A DNA stretch of 64,000 bases from Nephromyces sp. MM_2019 (lineage: Eukaryota; Apicomplexa; Aconoidasida; Nephromycida). Every line of letters begins with the position of its first letter. Within the stretch, counting starts at the first letter, position 1. A program made the translations under genes and the position numbers. Under the pieces are notes generated by a model. That model was not told the DNA's origin. It saw only the letters and a list, made by a program, of their open reading frames with translations, and did no database searches. The stretch spans positions 1 to 64,000 of the forward strand of contig JADHZB010001441.1 in assembly GCA_015657535.1 (NCBI GenBank), read 5' to 3'. This document shows positions 1 to 14,200 of this stretch, one piece after another.

Positions 1-132
1 GTTTTTTGTTGCAATTTCTGTTGAAGAAGATGTTATAATTTCTATTGAAGAGGTGGAAGTTTTGGTGTTTTTTGTTGCAATTTCTGTTGAAGAAGTGGAA
101 GTTTTTGGTGTTGTATTTTCTCTATAGAAGAA
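1..132. repeat. Imperfect tandem repeat, about 66 bp period
   Basis: Two copies begin at 1 and about 67. Both start with a run of T followed by TTGTTGCAATTTCTGTTG and continue with GAAGAAG and GTGGAAG blocks. The same 15-mer (TTTGTTGCAATTTCT) occurs again at about 5402. The repeat lies in what should be an intron of the phosphorylase gene, since the next exon starts at 466. Function unknown. Confidence 0.6.
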
Positions 133-465
133 GCAGATTTTCTCACGTTTGCCTCCAATTTTCTTCATATTTTCATGGTTTTACTCCAGTTTGATGTGAC
201 TTTTCTATAGACAGGATCTAAGGTATCTCCCACACATCCTACGTTGCAGTTATTCCCACTTTAATCACCTCGGTAACTCCAAATTCTTGCGTATGCCAAA
301 AATCTGTATAAATACACCAGTAAGACACGTATCTTTCCCACCTATTTCTACATTAGTTTAAGCGAAGCCTATCCAATCTCCAGAAACCCCCTCTTCTATT
401 CATTTTATGACTCTGCTTCCAAATGGCTCTCCTGTTTGTGTGTATGTGCGCTGTCTTTCCTTCAG

Positions 466-714
466 TCTGCAGCTTTAATGTCAAAGTTTAGTTCTGATCG
501 CACGGTTACGTCTTATGCTGAGAAGATTTGGCACTTGGTCCCTCAATCAAGGCCTCCTCCTACTCTTTCTATTGATGAATGTAAGTCTTTAGCACGCAGC
601 CCTCAGTATAAGGAAAGGAAGAATGGCTCAGTCTTACGGGTTGATGATCGCAAAGAGGAGAGCTATATCGGTGCTAATAGCGCAGCGGGTTTTAAAAACG
701 TTAGGATATTTTAG
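466..714 (+). CDS. Glycogen/starch phosphorylase, C-terminal exon (gene truncated by window start)
   Basis: Last exon of an alpha-glucan phosphorylase, the PLP enzyme that releases glucose-1-phosphate from glycogen or amylopectin. The acceptor is a pyrimidine tract ending CCTTCAG at 465. The exon translates to a piece containing KFSSDRTV, YAEKIWHL and VP, which matches the conserved end of the family, where FSSDRT is followed by an EYA..IW motif. It then runs through a hydrophilic tail to TAG at 712-714. A possible donor (GTAAGT) follows the residues SIDE, but reading through gives a plausible tail, so I keep one exon. Upstream exons with the catalytic core and PLP lysine are outside the window; 1-465 is intron. 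The enzyme is typical of coccidia and Cryptosporidium and missing from Plasmodium, which helps place the organism. Confidence 0.8.
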   Translation, partial: SAALMSKFSSDRTVTSYAEKIWHLVPQSRPPPTLSIDECKSLARSPQYKERKNGSVLRVDDRKEESYIGANSAAGFKNVRIF

Positions 715-1069
715 GTGCGAAAAGAGTATATTTGTTGGTCTTCTGGCAGCGTTAACAGACCTTTTTTTATCGGTCATAAGCTTGAAGATCTATACAGATG
801 TTGGGGTTAGGAGGGGATTTGAGGAGGAAGAGGAGCATAGGAGGAGTAGGTAGCTAAGCTTGATAAGAATAATAGTGTTGATAATCAGGGGGGCTTTACG
901 AGACTAGTAAGAGCTTGGTAGTAGTAGTTTTACTTTCGAAATATATGCGTGTGTGTGTGGAATCTATAGGGCAAGAAATATAGCAATTTGAAGCCTAGCG
1001 AGGATTATTTCGTAAAGTATGTTAAACACAGCTCAGCTGCGGCACTCCATTTACGCACATAATATATAG

Positions 1070-1152
1070 TCACAGAGGCGACACACAGAGGAGACACACA
1101 GAGGAGACATACAGAGGGGGCACACATGGCATACACACAGGGGAGACACACT
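1070..1152. repeat. GAGGAGACACACA minisatellite
   Basis: Several imperfect copies of a 13-base unit around CAGAGGAGACACA follow each other, degenerating to GGGGGCACACA and GGGGAGACACA. It lies in the T-rich non-coding region after the phosphorylase stop. Confidence 0.75.
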
Positions 1153-1964
1153 ATATAGAAAAGTTAGATGAGCTTAAGTGGGGGTTTTTTGAAAAATCTG
1201 ATGGGTTTTTAGGAAGCCAAAGTGGCGAAAATGTTAAATTTAGCATGCTGTGGACGAATTTTTTTGATGAATCAGGTGAAGTATAGTAGTTCTGAGGATG
1301 ATGTTTGAGAAATAAACGTGAAGCTGCTTCTCTAGTTGTCTCAAAGATTAGTGGATGAGAGAGGATTAGAATGAAAGAGCATTTTGAAGCTGCTTTTTAG
1401 TAGACTTTAGAGCTGCTTTCTGCTCTTTCAGTGGATTAAAAGATGGTTTTAAGATTGAAAAAGAATGTCTTTTTACTGGTTTCCTTCTTTTTTATAAGGA
1501 GACGATGGAGTTTTTGTTCCTTTTTGTCGAATATATTTATTCTGAGCCTTGTGTTTTGCTCACCCCAATCTTTTAAATTGTTGGTCCCTTTCATTTGCGA
1601 AAAACCCCCCCTTAAAAGCTAAATTACATGTTGTTATGCCAATTTGTTTAGAGCTAATCTGGCTTTTGACGTTTTTTACTTCTTCCTATTGGAAGACGGT
1701 TAGATATCATAAAGGAATGCATATTTCCCGGTTTCTCATATCATTGAAGCATTTTCAAGTGAAACAGCCATGATTTAGAGTGCTGCTGGTAGGTAGATTG
1801 ATGTTTTAGTTTGCTGCACTATGTGCACTTTGCGGCCATAAAATTTCTACTCTAGCAGGTTTTTTTTCTGGAGAATCTGCTCGCACACACACCTTACTCG
1901 ATTTTTTTGCTCATCCCGGAGTGAGGTCTCTCACGCTAAGAATCGGAGTTAGCCTACCCAATCA

Positions 1965-2045
1965 AGCACATTCTCGCACACACACATGCACACTCTTTCA
2001 CACACACAGGCACATTCTCGTACACACGTACATTCTTGCACATGA
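1965..2045. repeat. CA-rich imperfect tandem repeat
   Basis: Repeated units of CACATTCTCGCACACACAC type appear about three times with substitutions. An 88-codon minus-strand ORF over it is Cys/Val-rich because of the repeat and is not a gene. Confidence 0.6.
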
Positions 2046-3740
2046 GGTTTTATTGTGTATGCTAAGCTCAGGGCTGCGAATTCTCTATACACCTTGAAAT
2101 TTTTTCTGGCAGTATACAGACTCGTTATATGGCCACTTTTAGTGGAGGTAGTTGAGCCTGCTTCAAGAGTTTGCTTCATTGTGTTGTATCTGTGGAAACT
2201 AGCGGTTGCTTGCACTGTTAAAATGAAACTTTAGGGAATCTATAGCTAAGCCTTAACTGCGGCAACTCTGTAGCTAAGCCTTCCTACAGGCAAACTCTCG
2301 CTGCAGCAACTTCACCACCTTGCTATTGCGAGTTGCTAAAGTCTATCTTCCTGTGATGCAGTACGCTTTGTTCTACGCTGCATCAGAATTATATGTTCAA
2401 TTTAAATTCCACACACTTCTTCTAGTCATCAAGGTGAAGTGAATCTCTTAGGATAAGTATTTGGTAATCCACACACAGGCACATACTCAACGATAGCTTA
2501 AGATCTTTTGATTTGCAGTGGTTTTTGAAGTGTTAAAGCTCTCTCTTCACATCTGAGAAGCTATTTGGAGGTATGCGATCATTTATAAAATCACATGAGG
2601 ATGTTTACAAAGGCTCTAATAAGAAAAAAGTGTATTTTATCTTCTTTACGATCAAAAAGAATGGCATTTTGAAGCCTTTTTGGGGTTCGCTTTATGCGTT
2701 TATTAAATTCTTTGCATGCACTCTTTCCTTTGATAAATATACTTGGGAGTATTGGGGTTGCTGATGTTTTGATGAAATTTACCGAGTATGTTCGCAGACC
2801 ACCATCTTTCCAATTGAAGATGTGATGAACTGGTAAAAATTTGAGTCAAATACGTTCCCAATGAGTAGGAGAAAGAGCAGAGATATGGCTCTCTGCTGGA
2901 TAAAGCTTAGGAGCTCAGTATGTTTATAGATTTTGCCTAGTATTTGCAAAGTTTCTCGGGGAAGGCCTGATGCCATGAATTTGATGTCTTTATTTTTTTA
3001 CTGGTGATGCTGGTTAATGTTGTTGAACTCAATGGCGTCTCATTCTGCAGCTTTACACATAGGCATGTGTCTACACGCAGATTCAATCTTGCCTAAACAC
3101 ACACATTCCTACACGCACGCATCCAAAAAAATATATTTGTCGCACTGTATAATATGTGGATTAGTCTTTTATTAATTTTTTCCCTTAAATCCCTAATCAT
3201 CTTCAGTTTGGTACTTTTTTGCATCTTCATATTTTTTAACCTTTTAACTCTGCTTGAATGAAGTATGAGATTTTGACCTGCCTGGACCATTGGTTTCATT
3301 CTAACGCTTTCCGAGGAGATGAAATCTAAGGCTTTTTCAGAAGAATAATTTTTGTTTTAGCGTCTTGCTCAAGCAGGCCCTCATTATTTTGCTTGATAGT
3401 TGTTCAGTTTCTGATTTTTAGTTTATGGAAAATTTCTCCAATAATTTCCCTGAGGAGTTTTCTTGTTCTTCAAAGCTCTTCTTCACATATAGTGCTGCGC
3501 TTATATATACGCAGCTTTACTTTCATATCAGCAACATGGCTTCAATGGTAGCTTGAGGGATAAGAGATACTCTTCAAAAACCCCTTCTGATTGCGAAGCC
3601 ATAACACTCTTTTATGAGGCATATATATGAGAGTAAAATTTCATAAGTATACGATTGTGCTACAACTGGGTTAAAACTTATGTCGAAGTTACGGAAACTA
3701 ATTCTCCTGTGTGAGAGAGAGAGGCCTTTAATGTGACGGA

Positions 3741-3878
3741 TGTTCTATACATTTGTAGTTGCGTGTTTGTGGATATATTTAGCGATAGTAGATGCACACA
3801 CCTCCTGGTTGTTCTATACAGTTGTAGTTGCGTGTTTGTGGATATATTTAGCGATAGTAGATGCACACCCCTCCTTAT
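3741..3878. repeat. 69-bp tandem duplication, two nearly identical copies
   Basis: Copy 1 starts at 3741 and copy 2 at 3810, both with TGTTCTATACA.TTGTAGTTG. They differ at only a few positions, so the duplication is recent. The period is a multiple of three, so ORFs on both strands run through it with duplicated peptides. None looks like a real protein. Confidence 0.85.
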
Positions 3879-6800
3879 TTTTCGTAACTTCTTTTTTGCT
3901 ACCCTTCTCGCTTTATAACCTTCAACCCCCAAGAATAGATGCATCGGAGCTGCTGTCAATGTCATGTAATCTTTCTGCCGGCACTTCTTGCTGTTTAATT
4001 TTAGCGTGGCAGACCTAGTTTTGGTTTGAGGAAGAATATTACCCCTTATGATGCTGCTTGTAGAAATACTCCTTTTTAGGCTCGTGGCAGTTTAAGGTCC
4101 TTTTTGATTAGCCATGCAGCCGCAAAATTCTCGTCCAGCCTCATGGGCAAGAGTGTAATTAATTTTTTTGTAATGTGTGCTCTTGGCAAACCTAGTGTAT
4201 AAGTTTATAGTTATATAAATGTTGATTTGAATGTTCACCTGTATGGTAGTGTGTTGTTTCACGCGTAAGTCAGCTTCTTAACTTTGATCTTACCCCTTCT
4301 TCTGCCTCCCTTCATATTAAGTGATGATGTATCTCGCGTGTTAAAGTTATGTAATTACTCCTTTTACGACTAGTAGAATGCTGGGCTGCGTGCTGTTCTT
4401 ATAGTATATTCTATTTAGAAATGTTCATAGTTTTATTACTTGCTGAATTAAATGATTAAAATCATTTTCATACATCCTAATAGAGTAGGTATAACTGATT
4501 GGATCACTGTGGCTACCCTTGTTACCTGATATACGTTTTGCTACGCATAATATCATCAGGGTTTTGTTGGCGCGGAAACCCTTTTGTTATGGTGATAATC
4601 TTCCTACCTCATGCTTCCCATTGTAGGGTCGATGTATGCATAAAAAAACAAATGTAATATTCTTTAAAAAGCCGGTTGTAACTGTATTACCATTGCTTCT
4701 GTGGCTTCTATGATTGCTGTATCATTTTTCTCAATCGATATTCTTATCTCTAGACAACCTTGATCTAAGTGCCTATAAGCTTCTTGGGGTAACCACTTCT
4801 TAGTCTGTCACTAGTCTAAACTTCCATAGTTTGCTTGCGTTGTTTGGCGAAATGGATATTTATGGTTAGATTTAGACGTTTGTCTCCTAGTTCTATCAGT
4901 TTTTCTGTGTATTCTGTTTTTTTTCAACCCATAAAATAGTAATTTCCTCCGATGCATTCGCTGTTTTGGCTGTAAGCCATGAACAAGTCGTGCGTTCCAA
5001 TAGTAGTCCGATGTGGTCCACAAAATTTCAAAAAAATCCATTGCGTGCTGCCATTTTTGGATTACCGTTTAATCATAAATTTATGAGGATGCTATACAAA
5101 TTATGAGAATCAATTTTTTTTCGCTACGAAATCCATACTCTACCGAATTTTCTTGCATATTGAATACAAAAGCTTGCGAATAACAGCACTGCGGAGATGC
5201 AATTTCATTTTTCTGCTTTGGTACTTTAGAATGATCAGCCCCCATATTTGCTTGTTCCTGTGCTGCGCCCGTGCGATTCTCCTGAATTTTCTACTGTTTG
5301 CTGCTCCTGGGAGATGTTTTTGCTGAATGTATGTTGACGCGGCAGCACGTATCTTGTTCGACTGCATAACCTAGGGTGTAACGATATTAGGGGAAAGCTT
5401 CTTTGTTGCAATTTCTTTTCCTAATGTTGGAAGTTTAGAAACATATTCCAAATTTGAAGTGTTTCTAGTGTTGTTGCTAAGGGTTAGGATGCCGTTGATG
5501 GCGCAATTTCGTTGAAAGAAAAGTGGAATACCTCGTTCACAATAAACTGGGGTGAAACTAACTCGTGCGAATTGGGCATGATATTATGTATGGCATCGCG
5601 CAATGAGTGCAGTGGCGCCTTAATAAAGCGCACACTTAATTTAATATATTTTGTATATCCTAATCATGAGGGATCTGCCGGGAAGCTTCCCCGCCCCCTC
5701 GTCAGCTTCAAGAAGCTTAGCTTGATCTAGGTATGATTTCTTCTGGAGTCAAAAAAGAGCTGACGATTTTAGGTGTCTTGCATCTTTAATCATGACCAGG
5801 ATATAGGGCATATGAAGCCGTACCTATGTGTTGCCAATGTGATCAGAAGCCTTATTGGATGATGCCTTTTTAAACTTCAGGTTTCTTGCCTTGGAAAATT
5901 TTTTAAAAGCGATATGATAGTTAATTGGTGCGCTATATTATCACCTGATAATGCCCTAGCCTTAACGGCCTTTGTTTTGTGGGGCTTCCGGAAAAAAATT
6001 CCTTTGAGGAGACTGCACGCAGCTTCGTGGACGCGGGGTTCCTCGTGATCTTTTCTCTTTAATTCCTCTGTTGCTGCTTCTCCGTTATCATCTTTTTCAT
6101 TTTCTTAACTCTCAAAAACATTAGGGGTTACTAGTGATTATTGCATTGTACTCAATTTGTTACAACAAGCTGTACAGCATGCTCAGAGACAGACTTTTTT
6201 CTGGAAGGTTTCCCGCTACAATTTTTAAAGACCGTGCGCAATGCCGCGAGATACTGCAGCCCCCAAATACAAACCCTGTTTTATCAGAAAATTCAATTAG
6301 ATAAACAAGAGGAGTGCATCCAGCAGTTGAGAATAGCCTAAGAAAAGCTAGGGCTTTGATACAACGCCGTGATGCTAATTACTTACTCTTATTGGCTTAG
6401 TATCCATTATTAGGGAACCAGTTAGCCGTTATCTAGAAATTACCGTGCGCACACGAGGAAACTTCGGTTTAGCATTAGAGAAATCATTTTTATCAAAATT
6501 GGCTTTTTGTTCTTTGAAAAAAATGTTTCTCTTTAAAGGCTTTTACTAAAAAACAAGAAAATATTCAAATAAGTATTGTCTTTTATAGGCTTTCTATTTA
6601 TTGTGTTTGCACACTTTCTTTACAATCCGTGCATCAAAATAAAAGAGTACTTTTTTTATTAAAATAGTAACTATGGCAACTTTAGTAATCGGAATACCTC
6701 CAAATGGGGGTTTCCATATTTGTATTTTGCACTAGCTGTTGTGAAAGAGGTCGGGGAATTCAAGGGAGCCAATACGCTGCGCATTTTCCACGCGCACAAG

Positions 6801-8260
6801 GGCAAACGCAAATTACGATGTGAATCCAATTTTCACAAGAGCATCGAGGTACACAGTAACTAAAAAAATATCTGTTTCCTGCGCTCGAAGCAAGCGCCTA
6901 ACAATTGCTAGCGTATGAGGATGCTGGGAGCGCATTCTATACTGAAGTCCCATTGGAAATTTTTTTTTCCTCTGCTTACCTCTAGTTTCTTTGAAAAGCA
7001 AGTGGTGATGCCGGCGACTCCGATTCTTTTATTATTAGTTTGTAAAGATATCGTAGCGGTGGATATGATAGTGCGGTTTCTAAATGCTTTCCTGCTAATT
7101 ATATCTTATTATATAATAGTAGAATCAAATGCATCCACTTTCCACGAATTGTGGCCAAAAAATTCTTTATGGGAAAATCAGAGCAAGATGTGCAGATGAA
7201 AAACAACACACAGACTTATGAGTTAGCGCTACACGCCCACACATGCACGATTTTCTAAGTCACATAAACAATAACCGTGAATGGTCGGAACTAGGGGCTT
7301 TATATGTGAAACGTCCAAAAATTAAAATATAAAGCGGTTTTAAATACAAAACAGGGATTAAAAATGGTAAATTTGATAGCCGAATCTCAATTGATAAACC
7401 AACCTGACATTTAATGGAAGAAAAGCTATAAAAGTACATTTAAAACTATTAAAATCAAATAAAAAAATTTTCGATGCTTATTATATAGTGTATCATCATA
7501 TCAGCTCTGCGTAAGCTCGCCTTTTGGGGTGAGCGTTTCAGCGCACACATCACTAGCCAGGCATCTCCAAACTGTGTTGCCTTTGGTTTTATTTCTGTAT
7601 GTATCCCAGAAATAATTCTGGTATAAAATCTATCTTTTTATCTACTTTGTATGTTTGATATTATCTGGTTAGCCCGTCTCAAGGTCAACATACTACGCAA
7701 GCCACGATTTTTAACTTGCAGGGTGTGGAAAGTGGATGCAGGAAGGCTATAAGTTCTTTACTGTCACACAAGCATGCTCACTAATATATCCCGATTGCCT
7801 GCATTTTCGGACTTTTGAGAATGGCTTGACAGAGGCTATCGATATAAGCAGGAAAGCTAGGCGTGTGGCATGCGAACAGAAGTCATACAGCGCTGCAAAG
7901 AGCGAGCTACAGCGAGAAAACAGTCGATCACTTTGGTGCTGGCCAATTTGCTCATCTCTACCATATGTGGAGGATTCTTATGAATTTTCCATTTGTGCTG
8001 TGACGCATCACCCCAAAAACCTTGGCGTAATCTGGGTATGATGGTGACTTAGTCATTTGAGAGAAATCGTTTTGTTCTCCACATAGTAGTTTGATGCTTT
8101 TATTCTTGATGACACCCTATTTCCTTGTTCCTCCCTAGCGCTGCATACTTCAAGCGATACCTGAGCAGTATAGCTCATTCTCCTGCTTTACTTTTAGCAG
8201 TTCACCAGGTCTGATTACGGATATCCTCATGCTTCCTTAGTTTGTTTAGGCAGATAGGAG

Positions 8261-11200
8261 ATGATGACCTCTCTCCTATCAGCAAGGAGATTTTTTTATT
8301 CTCCACACATTGAGAGTTCCACACTTTCTCGTAAGCAGGCAGCTTTTAGCTCATTCGTGGATCACATCCAAGAGGGCTCCAAAGCAATTTATCGACACCA
8401 CGGCTGCACTGAGCAAAAATTTCAGGGCAGAAATGAGCCCTTTTTTCATGATTTCATTGCAACCGGTGGTTTGCGTACTCGTTATATTCATCGTATTTAT
8501 CCGGCAAACTGCAATAAACATACGACTGACGGAGATTCGACGTGCAGCGGTCAGGTTTTCCTCGCTTGGCCGAAATGTACCCTCTCTTCTTCAAATGTAG
8601 GAATTTTGCAGTTGCACACTCAGTCACGCGCAAACTGCCGCCGCAATACTTTGCTTTACCCGCTTTCATGTCATCACCGTATTCGAAGCTTTAGCTCATT
8701 TAAGCCTCCTAAAGATGCTGCGCATCGCAAATTGCCTCATGGCGACTTTCTGCTGGAAAATATCTGTGAAGAAGTTGAGAAACTCCCTCCCTTTAGCAAA
8801 AAATTTGCTGATGATGCCTGGAACCCCTTCTTTAAGTATATATTAAAGCAGCTAGAAGAAGTGCCATATCCCTTGCAAGATGCGCTTCCTTCTTCCCAAA
8901 CTTATATGCCTGCCAAAGCCGGTGAAGTTGATATCAGCCGTGAAAATGCAGTCGATGGTATTCCCTTCCTTAAGGCTGCTTCTCCCCAGCCGCTTTCCGA
9001 TAGTTTATCCGCAGTCACCGAAGAATCTCTAGCGACGCATAGTGAATATGCCACTTCGGCTGTTGAGCAAGCAAAAAGGAAGAAACATTCAAAGGATGAA
9101 TATGATCCCTTTTTTTTGCTTCGAAGAATACTCATTCTTTCATCTCATCTCCAGAAAAGCATGAATGTAGATGGTCTTGGAGTCGAGAAGCTTCAAGCAG
9201 ACTTCTTCCTGCAACTGATGATCAGCTTGTCTAGGAATTTCACACTCTTGGATATTGGGACCTTCTTTAATACGGCAGAAAACTTTGAATTGCATTTTTT
9301 GAACTTTTGCAAGCTTGTGAAGGTCGTTGGCGCTTTTCCTCCTTACAGAGAACAGATGGGAGATGATATAATGAAGCAAATGAAGCAGCTAGAGCAATTG
9401 AACGACTTTATAGTTAGGAAAGCTCTAGAAAATTTGGAAGCCCTTTGCGTTTCTGAACTCTGCTGGTGTGTTAATTTCAATTTGTTAGCAAGCCTTCTTC
9501 AGTGCATGTACCTGAGACTTTCCATGCGGAGATTAAGTATAGAACTTGCCTTCCTTGTATTTAAAATGTGTTGCTTGAGTATTGCCATTAGTTTGAGTGT
9601 ATTATCTGTTTGGATTCACTGAATTTTTGAAAAGTTTGAGTTTTCGATGTTTATACGATGATGCAAGCAAGCTGCGTATTCACACCATCGTCAAGTGATC
9701 TCTTTAGGGTGAAATCAATCTTTTTCGACGTTTCCTGGGGAATAAATTTTTCTTTTTCTCTGAAATTCTCAATTTTTTGCTTATTATGCATCCCTATAGT
9801 GCTTGATCTGTTTCACACCCTGTGTGCAGCAGGAGAAAAGTAACGTAGTCCAACCTTGCAGGCAATGAAACTGATTGAAATGAGCAAGATTTTATCATTT
9901 TTGATGCTTTTAGCGTCGTGATCTTTCCATTGCTATCTCATGTTTGTAAGCCAAAAAAGCATGCAGTAATGAGATAAGTAAGTACTTTCCGGTTAAGTCG
10001 GTGCGTAGCCATTTCAAGACTTGATGCAAATCACTCTATTTTCGTATATTTTGGACGATACTTCTCTATTTCTAGGAGTTTAAACATGTTTTCCTGCTAA
10101 ATTTTAGTATTTTTGCCTAAATTTATTTCATTTAGAGTACTGTTTTTGGATTGCAGGGACTGTATAAAATCTCTTACTTAATAAAAAAAAAATTTTCCAA
10201 TACTCATCTACGTGTGTCATTAGCTAAAGCTCTCTGAACACCTATAATTAGCTCTGAAAGAATAATTAGAAAAACTTCATTAGATGTAGAACCTCGCTCA
10301 AAATTGCGAATTAGTCCAATAGCGACTATTTTTTTTGTCAGTTTCATGTGTGTCTTTTGTTTTAACCTGTGTGTTTTTACTGTTTAACTTGCTTAAATTT
10401 GCATATTTGCCTTTATTTTTGAGTTTTTACAATGATGGTACGTATGATATTTGGAAAATCCGTCTTCTTTTAGGATGGTTTTAGGTGTACTATCAATATT
10501 ATGTGTTGAAAGCATTTTTTCTGAAATAGAAAATTCTTTCAGTTGCCTTCTTTTCCCTGCAAAAGGCTGATTCTCTTTTTATTTTAAAAATTGCCTTACA
10601 GCATCGCCAGGGCAGTCTCATATTCAAACGCTAAAAATTCTCAAGATGAGTTCTTTTCGACTGTGTGTGAGGTACTTCCAGAGTTGATGGACCAGTGCAA
10701 GTCATCCCACTTGATCGATCTACTCTTTAGCATTTCGATTGCAAAGCATAAGAATGATGCTTTTGTGCAGCTTACAGCCAGGTATAGGTACTATTTTCAG
10801 GTTTAAGAAGCTTGCACTCCTTTTTCTCATGAGTTTAGCTTTTGCAGCTTAATCTAACATATTTTCTCCCCCACACACACATTCCTTCGAATAAAGAATA
10901 AACTTTTTGAAGGACCTATCAGTTTGCGTTTTTGAAAATGTGTGTAGTACTGATTTTGCCTAGTCTGAAAGCTTTCTATTTCAAAATTTCTTGGTTAATT
11001 CAGCCAAAAATGCCCTTTCTATGGCTTTATATGTCTTTGAGTTTTTTTGCTACTCATTTTTTGCTCATCTTTTTCGAGTAAATAGATTGTTTAAGGCCCA
11101 AACACAAAAGCAGCTACTCTCTCAGGCGAGAGGTATCTGCAATGTCATCATCTTAATAGAAGGAAAGAATCGATATTCAGTATCTGGCTTGAAAAACTAT

Positions 11201-14200
11201 CAAAAAAGGGTTGTGATGATATCTGCTCAGTGTTGCGACTCCAAATATTACACAAATTCCTTGTATTTACCTACGAGCAGATGCATTTATCCCCCCATTT
11301 AAGTATGCTCTCCACACACACAAGAATAGTATGCAGTATTCAAAAAACTCCCACCTCCCTTTTTCTGCGTAGGGTCCTACATGCAAGACTCGCCGATGGT
11401 CTACTTACCCCTTTTGAAAAAGCGAAACTCGCTAAAGCCTATACATCTCTCCATTTTCATCATTTCACTTTTTTCAAGCATCTAGTGGAAGAGCTTAGTA
11501 CAGAATGGGTAGCTTACACAGCCAATAATGTATTGACTGCCAACACAGTGGATTATACGGCAAGATATAATGAAAGGAGGCCGGCCATACTGGCTACAGA
11601 TCGTACAAAGCAAACCGTAGAAAGCACAAATAAAAAAGAAAGTTCGTTGCTTTTCCCCTCTGAAAGTTTAAGGCCGCCAGTGATGACCAAAGAAGAAGAG
11701 ATAAACCAGTTAGAAGCTTCTTCTGATTTTGTTTCTAGTACTGACGGCAATTCTGATAATGCGATTTTAAGGGATTCAGCTCGTATGAGCTGTGGGATTA
11801 AGGATTTACACACAGGAAAAGATGAGGCAAAACTAGATTCTGATACTTTGGGAAGAGCTACCAAAGCTATTGAAATTAGCGGCACAAACGATAGTACATA
11901 TGCCAGTACTAGTAATGCTGATGAGGTTGGCATCTTGCCTAGCAACAAGAAGATCACAATCGACAATATCGAAAAACTCTCAGCTCAACAGAGTAAATCC
12001 CACCTAGATACTGGCCTAAGGTTTTCGGATAAGCTTGATCTTCAGATAAAGCGGCGGTTCATTGAGGAATATGGTAAGTACTTCAACCCAAACTATGAAG
12101 TGAGCCTAGGATTTGAGACTTCGTACAAACCGACTGGGAAACTGGTTGAGGTGATGCAATCAACTTGGAAAAAAAAAGGAAATGATTTTATCAGCGAGCC
12201 TTGTGATGAGGATACTAACGAGAGGATGAAGTTGATTGGAGGAAAAGCTTTTTCACAGACAGAATCAGTAGGTAACACCTTGAGTAGTAGTCACTCTGAA
12301 AATTTCGCTGAGAATCAACCGAAAGGCAGTTCAGGTGAAGCAGGCAAGAAACAAGGAGATTTCGGAGCGCCACACACGACAAGGAAACGCGATACGTACG
12401 ATAAGGCGTCTCAAGCTTTTGATTCGCCTCAGGCCAGTCAATTTGACAAGGAAAAGAGCTCGTTTGATCCTGGCCATATTGCAGTTTTAATCGACTGCAT
12501 GCTGCAGGTGTGTTTCACGGGCTGCATCATCTTGAATGTTGTATTGTAAATTTTTTGAAGGGGTTTTACGTTTTTCTTGTATAGTTTTTGGTGTGAAAGT
12601 ATGTTTAAATGAAAGTATGCATGCTAAATGTAAAGCTAATAGACTTTCAGCAAGTCTACACTTGGGCAAAATTCCGTGTGTTCTGTTGTGAGTCTGAGGG
12701 TTTTTTGCTGCTTTTTTATTTATTAGTGTGTGTGTATGTGTCTCTCTTCTAATTTCATATTTTCTGGTGCTTTTTTATGCCTTAATTTGATATATCTAGG
12801 TTTATTTATAGCTGTGACTTGCATTCCATGTTTTTTTGCTTGTTTATAAGCGTTAATCTATATTGATATATTATTACCTATTCTTGATCAAAGCAAGCCT
12901 GAAGATCCTACTAATGCAATAACTTCATCTGATAACTTTTTTTAGTTTTGGCAGCACTGTTAATGCAGTTATTGGTTTGTATACCTATGTTTCACCAATC
13001 TCTCCAGCAATGAAGAAGAAATCACGCGTCATCACTTGTTTTTTATCTTTTATTTTTTCCTGCTTTTGATATTTGCAGCAAATGCGTCACATCACAGATT
13101 ATGTAGATGAGGTGTATATACACTGAGAATACAGCAGGTGTAATTTTCACTTCGCTCATGCGTGTTTGTTCCTCTTAGGGTTCTCATCTAACTTTGTGTG
13201 TACAGCTACGGTTTCAGCATAGATTCCCGCAATTAGTAGACAAATCTATAGAAATCCTATCTGATCAACTTTTAAACCATCCCGCATTGATTGACTCCCT
13301 CGATTCGGAACAGGTTAGGGGGAAAATTAGATAATGCATCGAATTCTAGTGCTATTATATAAAAACAAATCTTTAGACGAATATTACTTCATTTTGAAAT
13401 AAGGCTGGAAACACGCTATTGCCAATCATATAATGCCGTTGCTACTTCCATTTTCCCCGGATGTGCTGATTTTTCCCTTTTTTTTTCTTTGCAATTTGGT
13501 ATTAATTGTGCAGAAACATCTGAAATTGGTATCTTTTCATCTATATAAAGTACAATATATATCCACTTTTCCTGATGCGAATTAAGTGCAAGTGTGTACT
13601 TTAAGCGTAGAAAAAGCGCATTCAAATCTTACTCCTTCATGCTCGTTTTTATCCTTTGAATAATGTACTAAATGTAATCAATTACTCCTATAGGTTTGAG
13701 ATAACCATCCTATCATAAAGACTTTATATTCTGACTCGCTGGTATAAATTTTTTTTATTTTGTCTTTTTTGTGTGTACATACAGCACTTGTGCACACGAT
13801 TACCATATACAAACGTATCCTGTGCGTCCTTCAATCAACTGCAACTATTTTTTCCAATTGCGAAGCTGCTAGCACACACGCCGGCATGAAGCAAGCTATG
13901 CACGAATGCTTTACATACCATAAAATAACACTTTTTAAAAACTGAGTTGAACTGCAGTTATCGTCTAAATCTTTCATGCAGATGACTTGGCTTAGCAGCT
14001 ACTCGTACCTTCCTTTTGAACCACAAGGCCTTCAGTGTACTTCAATATACTTCATTTTACTGCTTTAGGAATCCTACTTCCCTCTGCAGTGATTTTCCGC
14101 ATATTTTCAGCTTCCTATTGCGTAGTTATTTTGCTGCGTGCTGTACTGCCTTCGTCTTCTTTACTACATTTCACGAGATTTGCTTTTGAAAGCACAATAC

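Larger units (their letters stand above)
715..8260. other. T-rich stretch without a recognisable gene
   Basis: No ORF here gives a protein I recognise. From 715 to about 5000 the plus strand is strongly T-rich with many CACACA/TGTGTG words, the same texture as sense-strand introns of the plus genes. It may therefore be a long 3' UTR of the phosphorylase, or a plus-strand gene with exons too short to see. An ORF at 7736-8041 (101 codons) lies 219 bp before gene A and could be an upstream exon or chance; it matches nothing I know. Confidence 0.4.
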
